64,000 nucleotides of DNA from Zoroaster sp. YZ-2022 (lineage: Eukaryota; Echinodermata; Asteroidea; Forcipulatida; Zoroasteridae): the NCBI GenBank assembly GCA_029582265.1, contig CM055831.1:1217291-1281290 (forward strand), read 5' to 3'. The notes under the pieces are model-generated. The model saw nothing but the letters and a program-made list of their open reading frames with translations, searched no databases and was not told the origin of the DNA. Positions 1 through 9,179 of this stretch are shown one piece after another (positions within the stretch are counted from its first letter, which is position 1; each line of letters opens with the position of its first letter). The translations under genes and the position numbers were made by a program.

Positions 1-243
1 GATTTACCAATCTCGTTTCAGAGTATGTTTACTTTAAATACTCAAATTCATTCTCATCAAACTAGACATTCTGATGACTTTCATATTCCATATGTGCGTA
101 CCTCTCAAGCTCGAAAAACTGTCAATTATCAGGGACCTAAGTTTTGGAATTCTTTAGGCATTAACCTTAAAAGTCTTAAAACTTGCCCCGTATTTAAAAA
201 GAAGCTTAAGTATAGCTTGTTGGGAAAATACTGTAACATGTAA
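1..243 (+). CDS. LINE ORF2 C-terminal tail (partial)
   Basis: This open frame runs from the window edge to a stop at 241-243. The visible part has a VRTSQARKTVNYQGPKFWN segment and ends in a short basic stretch. That pattern is the conserved end of LINE reverse transcriptase proteins (compare the RAWNNLP tail at 54400 and the KLWNELP tail at 30170 in this window). No catalytic motif lies inside the window. The protein would belong to an endonuclease/reverse transcriptase that copies the element at a nicked target, but nothing here shows it is functional. Confidence 0.6.
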   Translation, partial: DLPISFQSMFTLNTQIHSHQTRHSDDFHIPYVRTSQARKTVNYQGPKFWNSLGINLKSLKTCPVFKKKLKYSLLGKYCNM

Positions 244-668
244 TTTCAGCTAATTTTAATTATTTGTTTAATTTACTCCTTACTCATATATTAATAATGC
301 TCTCCCGATCTTTCATTATATTTTAATGCTGTGTAGTTACACCATGCTGCCTTGTCTCATTAGTGTTTGTCCTGTCTTGTTTATGTGTTGGTAACATTAA
401 TATATTTCTCTGTGTGTGTAATTTATGCATCTAGTTGTATTACAGTTCTATTAGCTCAGTTAAATTTCTACACACATTATTTTTTGGGGGTCTCCACTCG
501 ACAAGCTTGCTTTTTGGAGACCTCCACCACTTAATCACCTTTGTCACATTGGCCTTTCGTTTATAATTACATGTATTATTGTTTAACTGATTTTGTATTT
601 TTTATTGGCCTTATATCTCAAATTGTTGTGTTTTGATTGAGTGGAAATAAACTGATACTGATACTGAT
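1..668 (+). mobile_element. 3' end of a non-LTR retrotransposon (CR1/L2-like LINE), cut by the window edge
   Basis: The first 243 bases encode a C-terminal tail of the kind found after the reverse transcriptase in CR1/L2-like LINEs (basic residues, then a GPKFWNSL motif and a final FKKKLK block). It is followed by about 420 bases of AT-rich 3' UTR. The element seems to end near 640-668, where an AATAAA is followed by two or three CTGATA repeats, a typical LINE 3' microsatellite tail. The start is outside the window, so completeness is unknown. Family placement rests on the tail motif only. Confidence 0.65.
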
Positions 669-1629
669 GGCGTATTACTGGTTGCATAAACTTATAAATC
701 CAAGACGTGCTTGTTATAAAAATAGAAATCAGTGAAATTGTATGATTTACTGGAAAGTTAGTGCTTGTGAAAGTGGAAAAAGTTGTTTTAACCACTGATT
801 TTACTAGATACAAATAGTAAGGGATTTACATGACCTAATTTTTTTTTTCAAGAACATCTGATCCTCAAAATGGACACATTCTTAATAGAAGAAGTGATTG
901 AAAACTACTTAATTTGTTGGTGTTTATTTCGTCGGTTGTGGAAAATTATTGAGAAAATGAATCATTAATATCTTTTATTTAATAAAATGTTAACAGCATT
1001 TTTACACATTTCAAAGTTTAAAGTACTTTTTTGCAAAAATTTTAACCACTTTCCATTTTATTGGTCTTTCAAGAGTATTGATTAAAAGTTTTGAGAGCTT
1101 CTCCAAATTATACCATTTCATTTAAAAAATCTAAAACAATATTTTTATTTTCAAGATTAAAAACAATTTTACAACCATCTAGAATAAGATGATTCAACTG
1201 TTTTTCTTCTTGGGTACATTGTGCCCCCGTCAACTTTAAAAGTTTGGAGGCAAGTCATTGTACCAACATAAATTTTTTGATGACCACAATTCTGTGTGTC
1301 TCAAAAACGGCCCTCAAGATGTCCACGCGTATGATCATGCATTGAAATTCAGCATTTTTCAAGAGAATCCTTCACTGAAACAAACTCAAACACTGAACTT
1401 CTAATTTCATTTGTTAGTTACTGTCCAGTTGATGATATATCCTTAGGTGCGTCATTTAGGGTAAATTGAGAATATATGGAAAATCAATGACAATTGATAC
1501 CTTTGTTTTTCATTGTCATCAAGGTAATATCCTCATTTTATAAGTGATATTTTAACTTGACATAAAAATCGAAATAAATGAATATATATGAAGTCAGATT
1601 CATATTATTTATTAATTATTTTTTTCCAG
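669..1629. other. AT-rich sequence with no recognisable feature
   Basis: I see no open frame of note, no strong repeat and no RNA gene in this stretch. It is AT-rich with several homopolymer runs, and it does not resemble any part of the duplicated units further right. Confidence 0.5.
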
Positions 1630-1693
1630 AGAGAGAAGAAAACCCAGGAAGAACAAAGGCAAGAAAACGAGAACACAGACAGCAGAGGCTGTG
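1630..1693 (+). CDS. Possible small exon encoding a charged, helical stretch
   Basis: A pyrimidine-rich tract ending in CAG (1621-1629) and a GTAAGG donor (1694-1699) bracket 64 bases. They read, in phase 0, as a Lys/Glu/Gln-rich peptide (begins REKKTQEEQRQENEN). Both splice signals are good, and the composition would suit a coiled coil like exon A further right. It could be an upstream exon of the same SH3 gene, or a chance match. It has no second copy in the window to test conservation, and its length leaves the donor in phase 1, unlike the other exons. Confidence 0.3.
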
Positions 1694-1699
1694 GTAAGG

Positions 1700-2699
1700 C
1701 CTCCCCCACCCATCCCCACATCTACCACTTCCTTCTCTTCTGCCTGACATTCTTCCCTTCTTCAATCCCCAATTTCTTCATGTCCCTAATGCCGCCTCAC
1801 ATCTTGCACCTAGGGTTCTGTCCAGGAAATTTTTAGTGCCGGATAAAAAAAAATGAAGTCTCAGGATTGGAATCCCGTAACACAGAATGGGGGGCTTCAC
1901 TTTTTACTAGTAAAGACAACATCTGTCATATTTTATTGATAATCTGTTAAATAATAGGCAAGTTGGAAAATGAGTGGTGGTCGGAAAAAAATCCCTAAAT
2001 TTTTGCCAGTGTTAGTCACGGGATTGTTATTATATCAAAACCTAGAAAACCTCATAAAATCCTCATGGCTTTGAAGAAAACTTACTTCCTTCATATAAAG
2101 AGATGAAGCCAAAACAGTAGCCAAACTGTAACATAGCCTATGTACCGCTCTTAGATTTTCTGCTGGACAGGGTATGGGGTAATGTTGCAAAAAGTACTCG
2201 GAAGGTAGGCAATTTACCAAAAACTTAATCATAATCATGGGAAATAACCTATAAAAGTCTATATTTTGGCATTTGATAAACCTATAATAACCTGTATTTT
2301 TTTTAAAATCCTATTTTAAAAACCTATATTTGGTAGATTAGGGACTGGGAGGCCTGTTATTTTTATTATCATTACACGTGATCCAAGAATTATTGTCAAC
2401 AAAGAACACGATTCTTCTCTTTCTTGTAGCTTGAATTTTTAAAAGAAAGGTGTCGACCTCCACAAGGACATTGACCCGTCTGGGGATCCACCATTCTTGC
2501 CAACACCTACGATGGCAGAGACGGCCCACGATTTGTTCGTGAAAATCCTATGCAGATAATTGTTGTGAACTAATTTTTCCTTTTGTATTTGCCAAACAGA
2601 CATTTTGTCTGAGGCACAATGATGCGTTCTCCATCAATGTGAAATAGGATTTAACCCCAACCCCTAGCTATTTTGGCTAAAATCCAACACCATGCACAT
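1700..2699. other. Sequence with no supported gene
   Basis: No convincing coding region is visible. A low-complexity patch near 2245-2335 repeats the words CCTATA and AAAATCCTA. The small open frames here have no recognisable motif. Confidence 0.45.
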
Positions 2700-3023
2700 A
2701 TGCTTACTCTCTTTGAATCAAGATATATATTGAAGGGAAGGTACAACATTGGTAATGTTGGCCAAACTGCTTCTATGAGTATGCTTACTCTCTTTGAATC
2801 AAGATATATATTGAAGGAAAGGTACAACATTGGTAATGTTGGCAAAACTGCTTCTATGAGTATGCTTACTCTCTTTGAATCAAGATATATATTGAAGGAA
2901 AGGTACAACATTGGTAATGTTGGCAAAACTGCTTCTATGAGTATGCTTACTCTCTTTGAATCAATATATATATTAAAGGGAAGGTACAATATTGGTCATG
3001 TTGGCCAAACTGCTTCTCCAAGT
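2700..3023 (+). repeat. Tandem repeat, four copies of an 81-bp unit
   Basis: Copies start at 2700, 2781, 2862 and 2943, each with the word ATGCTTACTCTCTTTGAAT. Copies two and three are nearly identical; copies one and four differ slightly (GGGAAGG versus GGAAAGG, GGCCAAAC versus GGCAAAAC). The period is a multiple of three, so open frames run through it on both strands (2651-2989 minus and 2673-3053 plus). I read those as by-products of the period rather than genes. Confidence 0.85.
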
Positions 3024-3080
3024 ATGATTAACCTCCAGATATACATTGCATAACCAATTTGTGAAAGTTTCAGCTTAATG

Positions 3081-3116
3081 ATGGAGAGAGTCAAGGCCAA
3101 GCTGGCTACTGTCATG
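3081..3116 (+). pseudogene. Fragment of coiled-coil exon A (unit 0)
   Basis: About 36 bases match the end of exon A, encoding ERVKAKLATVM, followed directly by the same GTATGACTATCGCTTG donor region seen after exon A at 7038, 19606 and 57197. The upstream part of the exon is gone. Sequence after 3135 no longer matches the other units. Confidence 0.75.
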
Positions 3117-3135
3117 GTATGACTATCGCTTGATT

Positions 3136-3292
3136 GACTATTTCAGGGAATCCCAGAATGTGTCTTAATACAATATAAGATTGTCTGCAATTGTCTATTG
3201 TTTGCTCATGCAGTTATTGCCATGGTACAACTTTGCTCGATAGACAATATCAGGGAATCTCAGATTATAAGATTTCCTGCAAGTGTCTATTG
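3136..3292 (+). repeat. Imperfect direct duplication, offset about 107 bp
   Basis: The block from 3136 (GACTATTTCAGGGAATCCCAGA and on to TGTCTATTG) recurs from 3243 with small changes and a deletion. It looks like an old local tandem duplication in the intron that follows the exon A fragment. Confidence 0.55.
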
Positions 3293-3456
3293 TAATTGAG
3301 AATGATATGTTATTGTTTGCTGGCTTTCGTTTCAGTTGCAGTTATTATAATATACCCATCAGTTAATACACTGATGGCCCAGCTAGCAGCAGGTAACGTT
3401 TCAGCGTGCAGCAGTGATGTCTGACCAAATATTTACTTTTGAAATGAACTTTGTAA

Positions 3457-5035
3457 TATACTCATCAAACAAAGTTAAGGACCACTTTTTATTTTTAACA
3501 TATTTTCTTTATAGCACATATTAAGGACCAGAAAATGCCTACATATGAATGTCCTGTATGACCTCCAAGACACAGTAATCGATTTCACATGTGGTTTGTT
3601 TCAATTGTTGCATAACTTCTTTCTAAACTTGTCACAACCTGAAAATGGGTGTTTTTGTTGTGTCAGCTGACCACATAAAGTGGTACAAAAGTCCATGCAA
3701 GTGCTTTTCCTTGCATTTCCCACCAAGCTCAGGCAGTATTCTGACAAGAGAGATGCCTAGGACGCCACTTGAGTGAAGTAGAGGTTGCACGAGCCATAGG
3801 GATGCTGGACGCTGGCTTCAGCCAGCGACGAGTAGCTGAGATGATGGGTGTGTCTCACAGTGTCATCAGTCGCGCTAACCAACGACACCGGGAGACAGGG
3901 CGATACTCAGAGAGACCCGTGCTGGCCGCCCATCAGCAACAACTGCGAGGAATGACCGCTACTTAGTGACTCTTTGTCGTCGCACCGCTTCAGTAGTGCT
4001 CGCAGACTCAATCACCAATTCGCTGCTGCAACTGGGGTGACTGTTTGAATCAAACCATCCGTAACCGACTTCACAGAGCCGACATGCATGCCAGGAGGCC
4101 ACTGCAATGCATCCCATTAACCCCTGCTCACAGAAGAATCCGTCTCAACTGGGTTCGTGACCATGTGGGATGGACCCAACAGCAATGGCGCCGTGTTCTG
4201 TTCTCAGATGAGAGCAGATTCAGCGGACCACAATGATGGGCGTGTTAGAGTCTGGAGACAACAGGGAGAGAGATTTGCAGATGCCTGTATCGCTGAACAT
4301 GACCGCTATGGTGGAGGCAGCATCATGGTGTGGGGCGGAATCAGCTACGGTCACCGCTTTTCGTCTCTACGTGGTCCCAAGGGGAGCAATTACAGGTGTG
4401 AGGTACAGAGATGAAATCGTGGAACCTTTTGTGGTTCCGTTTGCAGAAAACGCTGGGGGAAATTTCATTTTCATGGACGACAACGCCCGTCCCCACACAG
4501 CAAAGGTGGTGACACAGTACCTGGCGGATCATGGAATTGAGCGTATGGACTGGCCAGCGAAATCCCCGGACTTGAATCCGATAGAACATGTCTGGGACAT
4601 GATGGGGAGGAGTATTGAAGCGCTTGATGTGCAGCCAAATGGGTTGCAGCAGCTTGGTGTGGCCTTGGAGGCTGCATGGGATGCGATTGATGTCAGGGAT
4701 GTTAATCGTCTGATAAACTCAATGAGACAGCGGTGTCAGGCTGTTATTGCAGTTGGGGGAGGCCATACTCGCTACTGACATTGATGACAAGACATTCAGG
4801 CTAAAATTGTGAAATTGTGAAAAAGTTGACACACCAAAAACACCCAATTTCAGGTTGTGACAAGTTTAGAAAGAAGTTATGCAACAATTGAAACAAACCA
4901 CATGTGAAATCGATTACTGTGTCTTGGAGGTCATACAGGACATTCATATGTAGGCATTTTCTGGTCCTTAATATGTGCTATAAAGAAAATATGTTAAAAA
5001 TAAAAAGTGGTCCTTAACTTTGTTTGATGAGTGTA
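3457..5035 (+). mobile_element. Tc1/mariner transposon with about 200-bp terminal inverted repeats
   Basis: The ends read TACTCATCAAACAAAG on the left and CTTTGTTTGATGAGTG on the right, each next to a TA dinucleotide as expected for TA target duplication. The inverted repeats are long: about 3459-3655 pairs with about 4838-5033 with very few mismatches. Between them lies a broken DD34E transposase. The near identity of the two arms suggests fairly recent insertion, yet the gene already has several frame breaks. It may be a non-autonomous copy moved by an intact relative. Confidence 0.9.
3753..4778 (+). pseudogene. Tc1-family transposase, frameshifted
   Basis: The encoded protein would bind the inverted repeats and cut and join DNA with a DDE active site. 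A helix-turn-helix is visible at 3790-3915 (LDAGFSQRRVAEMMGVSHS). The first catalytic Asp is in FSDESRF (about 4203), the second in MDDNARPHTA (about 4475-4500) and the Glu in SPDLNPIEHVWD (about 4565-4600). The last two are 34 residues apart, so this is DD34E. The pieces lie in different frames: 3769-3966, 4045-4236 and 4233-4778, with another shift between the ATG at 3753 and the first piece. It is therefore not expressible as one protein. Confidence 0.88.
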
Positions 5036-5380
5036 TTTAAAGGTAAGGTATTGCATTGGTCATTCAGATATAAAGAAATTGTCAAATTGTGATGTGAAAC
5101 TTACTTGGTGTCAACACAATGATGATATCAATCTTCCCTAGAAATAGTTTTGTCTCAAGTGCTGTCTCTTACACGAAAACTGAAATAATTTATTAAATCG
5201 TACTCCTTCCTAAATTCCACATTACAATGAACACAAACTATATCTCTATGCATTTTCACAATTTTCTTGTTAACGACAAAATGTAATTAGCTGAAATGTT
5301 CACAGGTTGCTTGTTATAATTTGTTATTATATCTTGATTTAAAGAGAGTAAGCATCAGTGGCAATAGAATTATCCCATGA
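5036..5380. other. Old intronic sequence resembling the B-to-C intron
   Basis: No gene is seen. Words such as GAAACTTACTTGGTGT and the following stretch resemble 15505-15660 and 48320-48480, the intron between exons B and C, but with many changes. This is probably another relic of an earlier duplication. Confidence 0.4.
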
Positions 5381-5592
5381 CCTACCCCCATTCTGACCCC
5401 CATTCTGACCCCCATTCTGAACCCCCACTAACACCCCCGCTGACCCCCCTCGCTGACCCCCCTCGCTGACCCCCCTCGCTGACCCCCCTCGCTGACCCCC
5501 CTCGCTGACCCCCCTCGCTGACCACCCTCGCTGACCCCCCTCACTGACCCCCTCACTGACCCCCTCACTGACCCCCCTCACTGACCTCCATT
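5381..5592 (-). repeat. C-rich minisatellite, unit about 13 bp (CTGACCCCCCTCG)
   Basis: More than a dozen copies of CTGACCCCC with a variable CTCG/CTCA tail. The minus-strand open frame through it reads EGVSEGG repeats and is a by-product. The G-rich minus strand could form stacked structures, but that is speculation. Confidence 0.85.
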
Positions 5593-6003
5593 AACACCAC
5601 CCACTTGAACCCCCTGCCCAATACCACACTGTAGTAAGTGCCATTGTTACTAAAGACATTTTTTTCCTTGATCCAGATATTTTGGACAATGTAAGCTTAC
5701 ATGTATAATATCAATCAACAAATAATTAGAAAGAAATTCACTATTTACATGTTTTTTATTTCACTTTATAAATTTCTTTAATCAATATCATCAAAAAGTT
5801 CAATGTTACTAAATTGAGTCAAGTTTTAAAAATAAATACAGGAAACTGCTTTACAGCAACCATTTTTTATTCAATTTATTCAATTCAAGGTATTAAATTC
5901 GTTCACAAAATGGAATTTTATACTGTCAAATAAAGCATATAATCGTAAGATATAAATATTTATACAATAAATTTATAAGTATACATTCAACTTGTGTTTA
6001 CAG

Positions 6004-6056
6004 GACAGTAAAGATAGGCAGGGTACCCCCGACCAGCAGACTATCATGACTAGTGG
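6004..6056 (+). pseudogene. Fragment of exon D (unit 0)
   Basis: A TTTACAG acceptor at 5997-6003 is followed by GACAGTAAAGATAGGCAGG, the start of exon D in the other units. The match stops after about 53 bases, and the sequence jumps to the region upstream of exon B. One base is missing in the CCCCCGCACC run, so this piece is also out of frame. Confidence 0.7.
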
Positions 6057-6429
6057 TCACCAGATTAGTCTTATATATAAATAGATACATTTGAGCAATG
6101 ACTAATCTTTCGACCAGTTCACTGGGCACCGCCATAATTACGGTGGTACCTACATTCTGTGTCAAGCATTAGTTTTCTATACAGTCCAGTGCTTCTTCAA
6201 CCAATCTGAGCACTCTATTTGATGAAACGCTAAGCGTAACACGTATTTGAGAATGTGTGTGCTGCGTGTATAGTGTGGTACCACTGCAGTAATGGCGGAA
6301 AACAGTGGTTACCGGATTAGTCTATATAGATCTGTTGGTTATTCTAAATATGGATACATTTATATACATTTGACCAATGGTACACTCTCTCTTGAATACA
6401 AATAAGAAGTTTTATATGTCCTATTTCAG

Positions 6430-6446
6430 ATTTCCTTTCTAGCGAG
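6430..6446 (+). pseudogene. Truncated exon B at the unit 0/unit 1 junction
   Basis: The CTATTTCAG acceptor and the first bases of exon B (ATTTCCTTTCTAGCGAG) match 15309 and 48130, then the sequence switches to the region upstream of exon A. This marks the join between two units. A short hairpin, GGTGAACTC/GAGTTCACC, sits at the join. Confidence 0.7.
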
Positions 6447-6853
6447 AGGTGAACTCATTTGGAGTTCACCTCCAAATGAGGTGAACTCACTATAACTGGA
6501 GACAGTTTGTGCTCATTGAAAACAATCTTTGACTTTAAACGCTAAGTGAATGTCATCATATTCATTACACTTAAACCCCTACTTTTCTGTAAAGACAGAA
6601 GGTAAACATTTAACTAAATAATTTATTTAACTAAATAATTTATATAAGAAATAATAAGCAATGAATTTTCATTTTGAAGAATTCACAAAATCTAAACAAA
6701 TCTTTTGCATGCAGCTTAGCGCCAGTCCTTCATAATCTGCCACTTTACATCCGTTTTGTGATACAAATGTATAGATTTTGAATTAGTGGTCTTTACATTT
6801 CCATGAGACTTCTTTGTACAGTCTTAAACAATATTTCCTTGGATCTTTTGCCC

Positions 6854-7038
6854 AGTTGGACCTCGGTCTGATAACCATCGGTGATGGGAAAGAGAAGGAG
6901 GAACTACGTTCTGCCACAGCGAAGTCAGAAAAGGCCCTTGTGAGTTTGTTTGAAGCCAAGCGAGAGATGAAGGAGGAGATAGACATGAGTAAGACGTTAA
7001 GGATGGAGAGAGTCAAGGCCAAGCTGGCTTCTGTCATG
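6854..7038 (+). pseudogene. Exon A, coiled-coil exon of the SH3 gene (unit 1)
   Basis: The exon encodes about 61 residues rich in Lys, Glu, Ala and Leu (for example KSEKALVSLFEAKREM), which would form a long helix or coiled coil. It ends in ATG followed by a GTATGA donor. In this unit nine bases containing the acceptor CCCCTAG are missing; a nearby CCCAG might replace it. The open frame is intact in all three full copies, with about nine residue differences from unit 2. I do not recognise the parent protein. It is called pseudogene because the later exons of the unit are broken. Confidence 0.6.
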
Positions 7039-7128
7039 GTATGACTATCGCTTGAAAATCCATAATGCATCTCAATAAAATATGTACATCCAGTATAGAG
7101 CTCTTATGACTGACTCTTATAATATATA

Positions 7129-7567
7129 TGACATAAAACACAATAAAGGGGGCCACTTTGCATCCGTCACGTTAGCAGTTTTTCCAATGGTTGTTATTTA
7201 TTTTTAAGTACCTGAAACCGACCAAAAAGTGTTTCAACATGTGAATGGACATGCAGGCTTATACTAGAACTAATTTGAGTTGATTTATTTTATTATTTAT
7301 TTTTTTTTTTACCCTCAAATTTCCATAAAAATTGGACGGAAAAAGTTACCGCACTTTTCCGTCCATTTGTTGATAGAAATTTTACGGTAATTAAAAAATA
7401 ATAGTAATAATCAACTCAAATTATCTTTAGGATAAGCATGCATGTCTATTCAAATGTTGAAATTCTTTTTTGGTTGTTTCAGATATTAAAAAGAAAATTA
7501 CAACCATTAGAAAAACTGCTAACGTGACGGTAGGAAAGTGGCCCCCTTTATTGTGTTTTATGTCATA
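7129..7567. mobile_element. Palindromic MITE, about 440 bp
   Basis: The two halves are inverted copies of each other. The left arm from ATGACATAAAACACAATAAA runs through GGCCACTTTGCATCC to AATTTGAGTTGAT. The right arm returns from ATCAACTCAAATT through GTGGCCCCC to TTATTGTGTTTTATGTCAT. The centre near 7330-7375 is a smaller palindrome with GGACGGAAAA and TTTTCCGTCC. Units 2 and 5 have only a short TATATA run at this spot, so the insertion is private to unit 1 and went into TA-rich target. No coding capacity. Superfamily is not clear. Confidence 0.85.
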
Positions 7568-7776
7568 TATACTGTATTGGTACTATAGACATCTTTTTCA
7601 TTGATCCGGATATTTTGGACAATGTAAGTCTAAGTTAATTAACAAATAATTACAAAGAAATATACTACTTACATATTTGTTTATTTCACTTTTTAAACCT
7701 CTTTAATCAATATCATCAAAAAGTTTACACATTCATTGTTACTAAATTGTGTTTAGTTTTATAAAGAAATACAACA

Positions 7777-7958
7777 ATAAGACCAATTGTGGTGACACCA
7801 TGTGAAATTCTGGAGGTTACAACTTGACGTTTCGATCAGTATGCTTGGATCGTCTTCCAAAAGTTCTTTTCAGAACTAATTACTACTCAAGAGAGAATTT
7901 CACATGGTGTCACCGCAATTGGTCTATCCTCCTCAACATGCAAAGCTACAAGTTTTAC
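7777..7958. mobile_element. Foldback MITE upstream of exon D (unit 1)
   Basis: Inverted arms GACCAATTGTGGTGACACC and its near complement GTGTCACCGCAATTGGTC surround a core with ACGTTTCGATCAGTATGC. The left arm is shortened relative to the copies at 22572, 33765 and 58527. Unit 0 lacks it (about 5845), which gives the pre-insertion site. Confidence 0.75.
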
Positions 7959-8108
7959 CTAATCTGCTTTATAACAACCATATTTTATTCAATTGATTCA
8001 ATTCAATATATTTAATTCATCCACAAAATGTTATACTGTTAAATAAAGTACATAATCTTAAGATTTATACAATAAATTTACAAATATGCATTTAACTTGT
8101 TTTTACAG

Positions 8109-8259
8109 GACAGTAAAGATAGGCAGGCGGGTACCCCTGCACCAGCAGACTATGATGACTAGCTCATTTACATTTACACCAGGGGGGACCACCCCTATGC
8201 ATCAACCAACAATGAGCACTTGGGGATCCACATTTGATACAACCCAGTACAAAACACAG
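8109..8259 (+). pseudogene. Exon D of the SH3 gene (unit 1)
   Basis: Bounded by TTTTTACAG and a GTATGT donor. The exon opens in phase 0 as DSKDRQAGTPAPADYDD and then meets TAG. One base further on, a second frame continues as SSFTFTPGG and ends in phase 0 at QYKTQ. The length, 151, is one base more than a multiple of three, which fits a one-base insertion within GACTAGCTC. The segment is Pro/Ser/Thr-rich and probably disordered, as is common between coiled-coil and SH3 domains. The same TAG context occurs in units 2, 3 and 4. Confidence 0.65.
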
Positions 8260-8569
8260 GTATGTTGTTTTAGTTGTTAAGCTGTGGTTGTGACTAACGT
8301 TACCAGTAATGGAAATTTTGCTACAAATGTAACATCTGTGGTTGTGACTAGCATTACCAATAATGGCAAATTCACCACAAATGTAACATTTGTGGTTGTG
8401 AATAACATTTGTCTACTACTGTGATACTGTGATACAGCACTCGTCCCAATGTGACGCGCGCGCGATTGTAAGTCACAGGAATTGGTAACCCTCTATTGGT
8501 GAAAATGTACTAAGGCTCTGAGTTTGGGGCAATTCAGCTTCTGACATGACACTGTGCTGCACATTCAAG

Positions 8570-8660
8570 TGAAATATAATAAACGTGAAGCAAGCATATG
8601 TATATATGTGTATGTATATACATATGTATGTATGTATGCATCTATTTTCCTGCTTTTTTG
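8570..8660 (+). repeat. TATG/TATA microsatellite region
   Basis: Runs of ATGTATAT and GTATGTAT beside the SINE. Matching stretches are at 23455-23490 and 59400-59450. A further run follows the SINE at 8876-8930. Confidence 0.7.
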
Positions 8661-8811
8661 GATCCCTCCTCATGATCCTTTGCTTTCCCTTTTCCCTATA
8701 AATGGATGTGTCTTTTATGTTTGTATCTTGTCTACGCCTCTGATGAAGGTCCGGTTTGGATTGAAAGCTGAGGCCACCATCCTTGGCATAAGTGTACCGC
8801 ACACCAACATA

Positions 8812-8877
8812 GGGGCTGGTTAGCTCAGTTGGTAGAGCACTCTTACGATATTCGAGAGGTCACAGGTTCGAGTCCGT
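8812..8877 (+). repeat. tRNA-derived SINE head (unit 1)
   Basis: GGGGCTGG is followed by a polymerase III A box, TAGCTCAGTTGG (8821-8832), and a B box, GGTTCGAGTCC (8865-8875). Spacing is right for a tRNA, but the 3' side of an acceptor stem is missing and the sequence runs into GTATGT microsatellite. That makes it a SINE head rather than a working tRNA. The same insertion is at 23692 and 62082, so it predates the duplications. Confidence 0.75.
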
Positions 8878-9179
8878 ATGTTTGTATGTATATATGTATG
8901 TCTGTATGTATGCATCTGTGATCAGGCATATGCATTTTGATGTGTCTAATAGAAATTTAGGATATTTATTTTTTAATAGAGATTTTTAGGCAAAATATAA
9001 TTTTCTGTGTGAGGTTTTGTTTCTTTTGACGTGTAACAAACGAATCATAACAAGATAAGTGATACAGTGGTATCAACACTCAAGATTCTTCATGAGATGT
9101 CTGTGTAACGTCTTGATGAGGACATATTTCACATTATGATTATAAGGGAGATTGCCAGTCAGCAGCATGTTGGATTACA

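Larger units (their letters stand above)
3081..6448 (+). repeat. Unit 0: degraded first copy of the duplicated segment
   Basis: This stretch carries pieces seen in order in the later units: the 3' end of exon A (3081-3116), an A-to-D intron (about 5640-6003), the first third of exon D (6004-6056), then the sequence upstream of exon B and the first bases of exon B (6430-6446). The TRIM gene is missing. It has diverged more than the other units and lacks the foldback MITE that sits upstream of exon D elsewhere, so it preserves the empty site. A Tc1 transposon and a C-rich minisatellite are inserted in it. Confidence 0.7.

Noticed and set aside
5339..5581. Gly/Ser/Glu-rich protein on the minus strand
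   Set aside because: It reads through the C-rich minisatellite, and has no neighbouring splice signals or second copy.
6783..7070. Minus-strand frame opposite exon A (also at 19342 and 56933)
   Set aside because: It is open only as a shadow of the plus-strand exon, whose splice sites and charged composition support the plus strand.
8727..8775. Hammerhead-ribozyme-like sequence CTGATGA...GAAA
   Set aside because: CTGATGA is followed by a possible short stem and GAAA, but the base after CTGATGA is unpaired, there is no stem III with a UH cleavage site, and the outer GCCTC/GAGGC pairing does not give the required three-way junction.
8812..8877. Functional tRNA gene
   Set aside because: A and B boxes are present, but no 3' acceptor strand pairs with GGGGCTG and the sequence runs straight into microsatellite. 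A SINE head explains it better.
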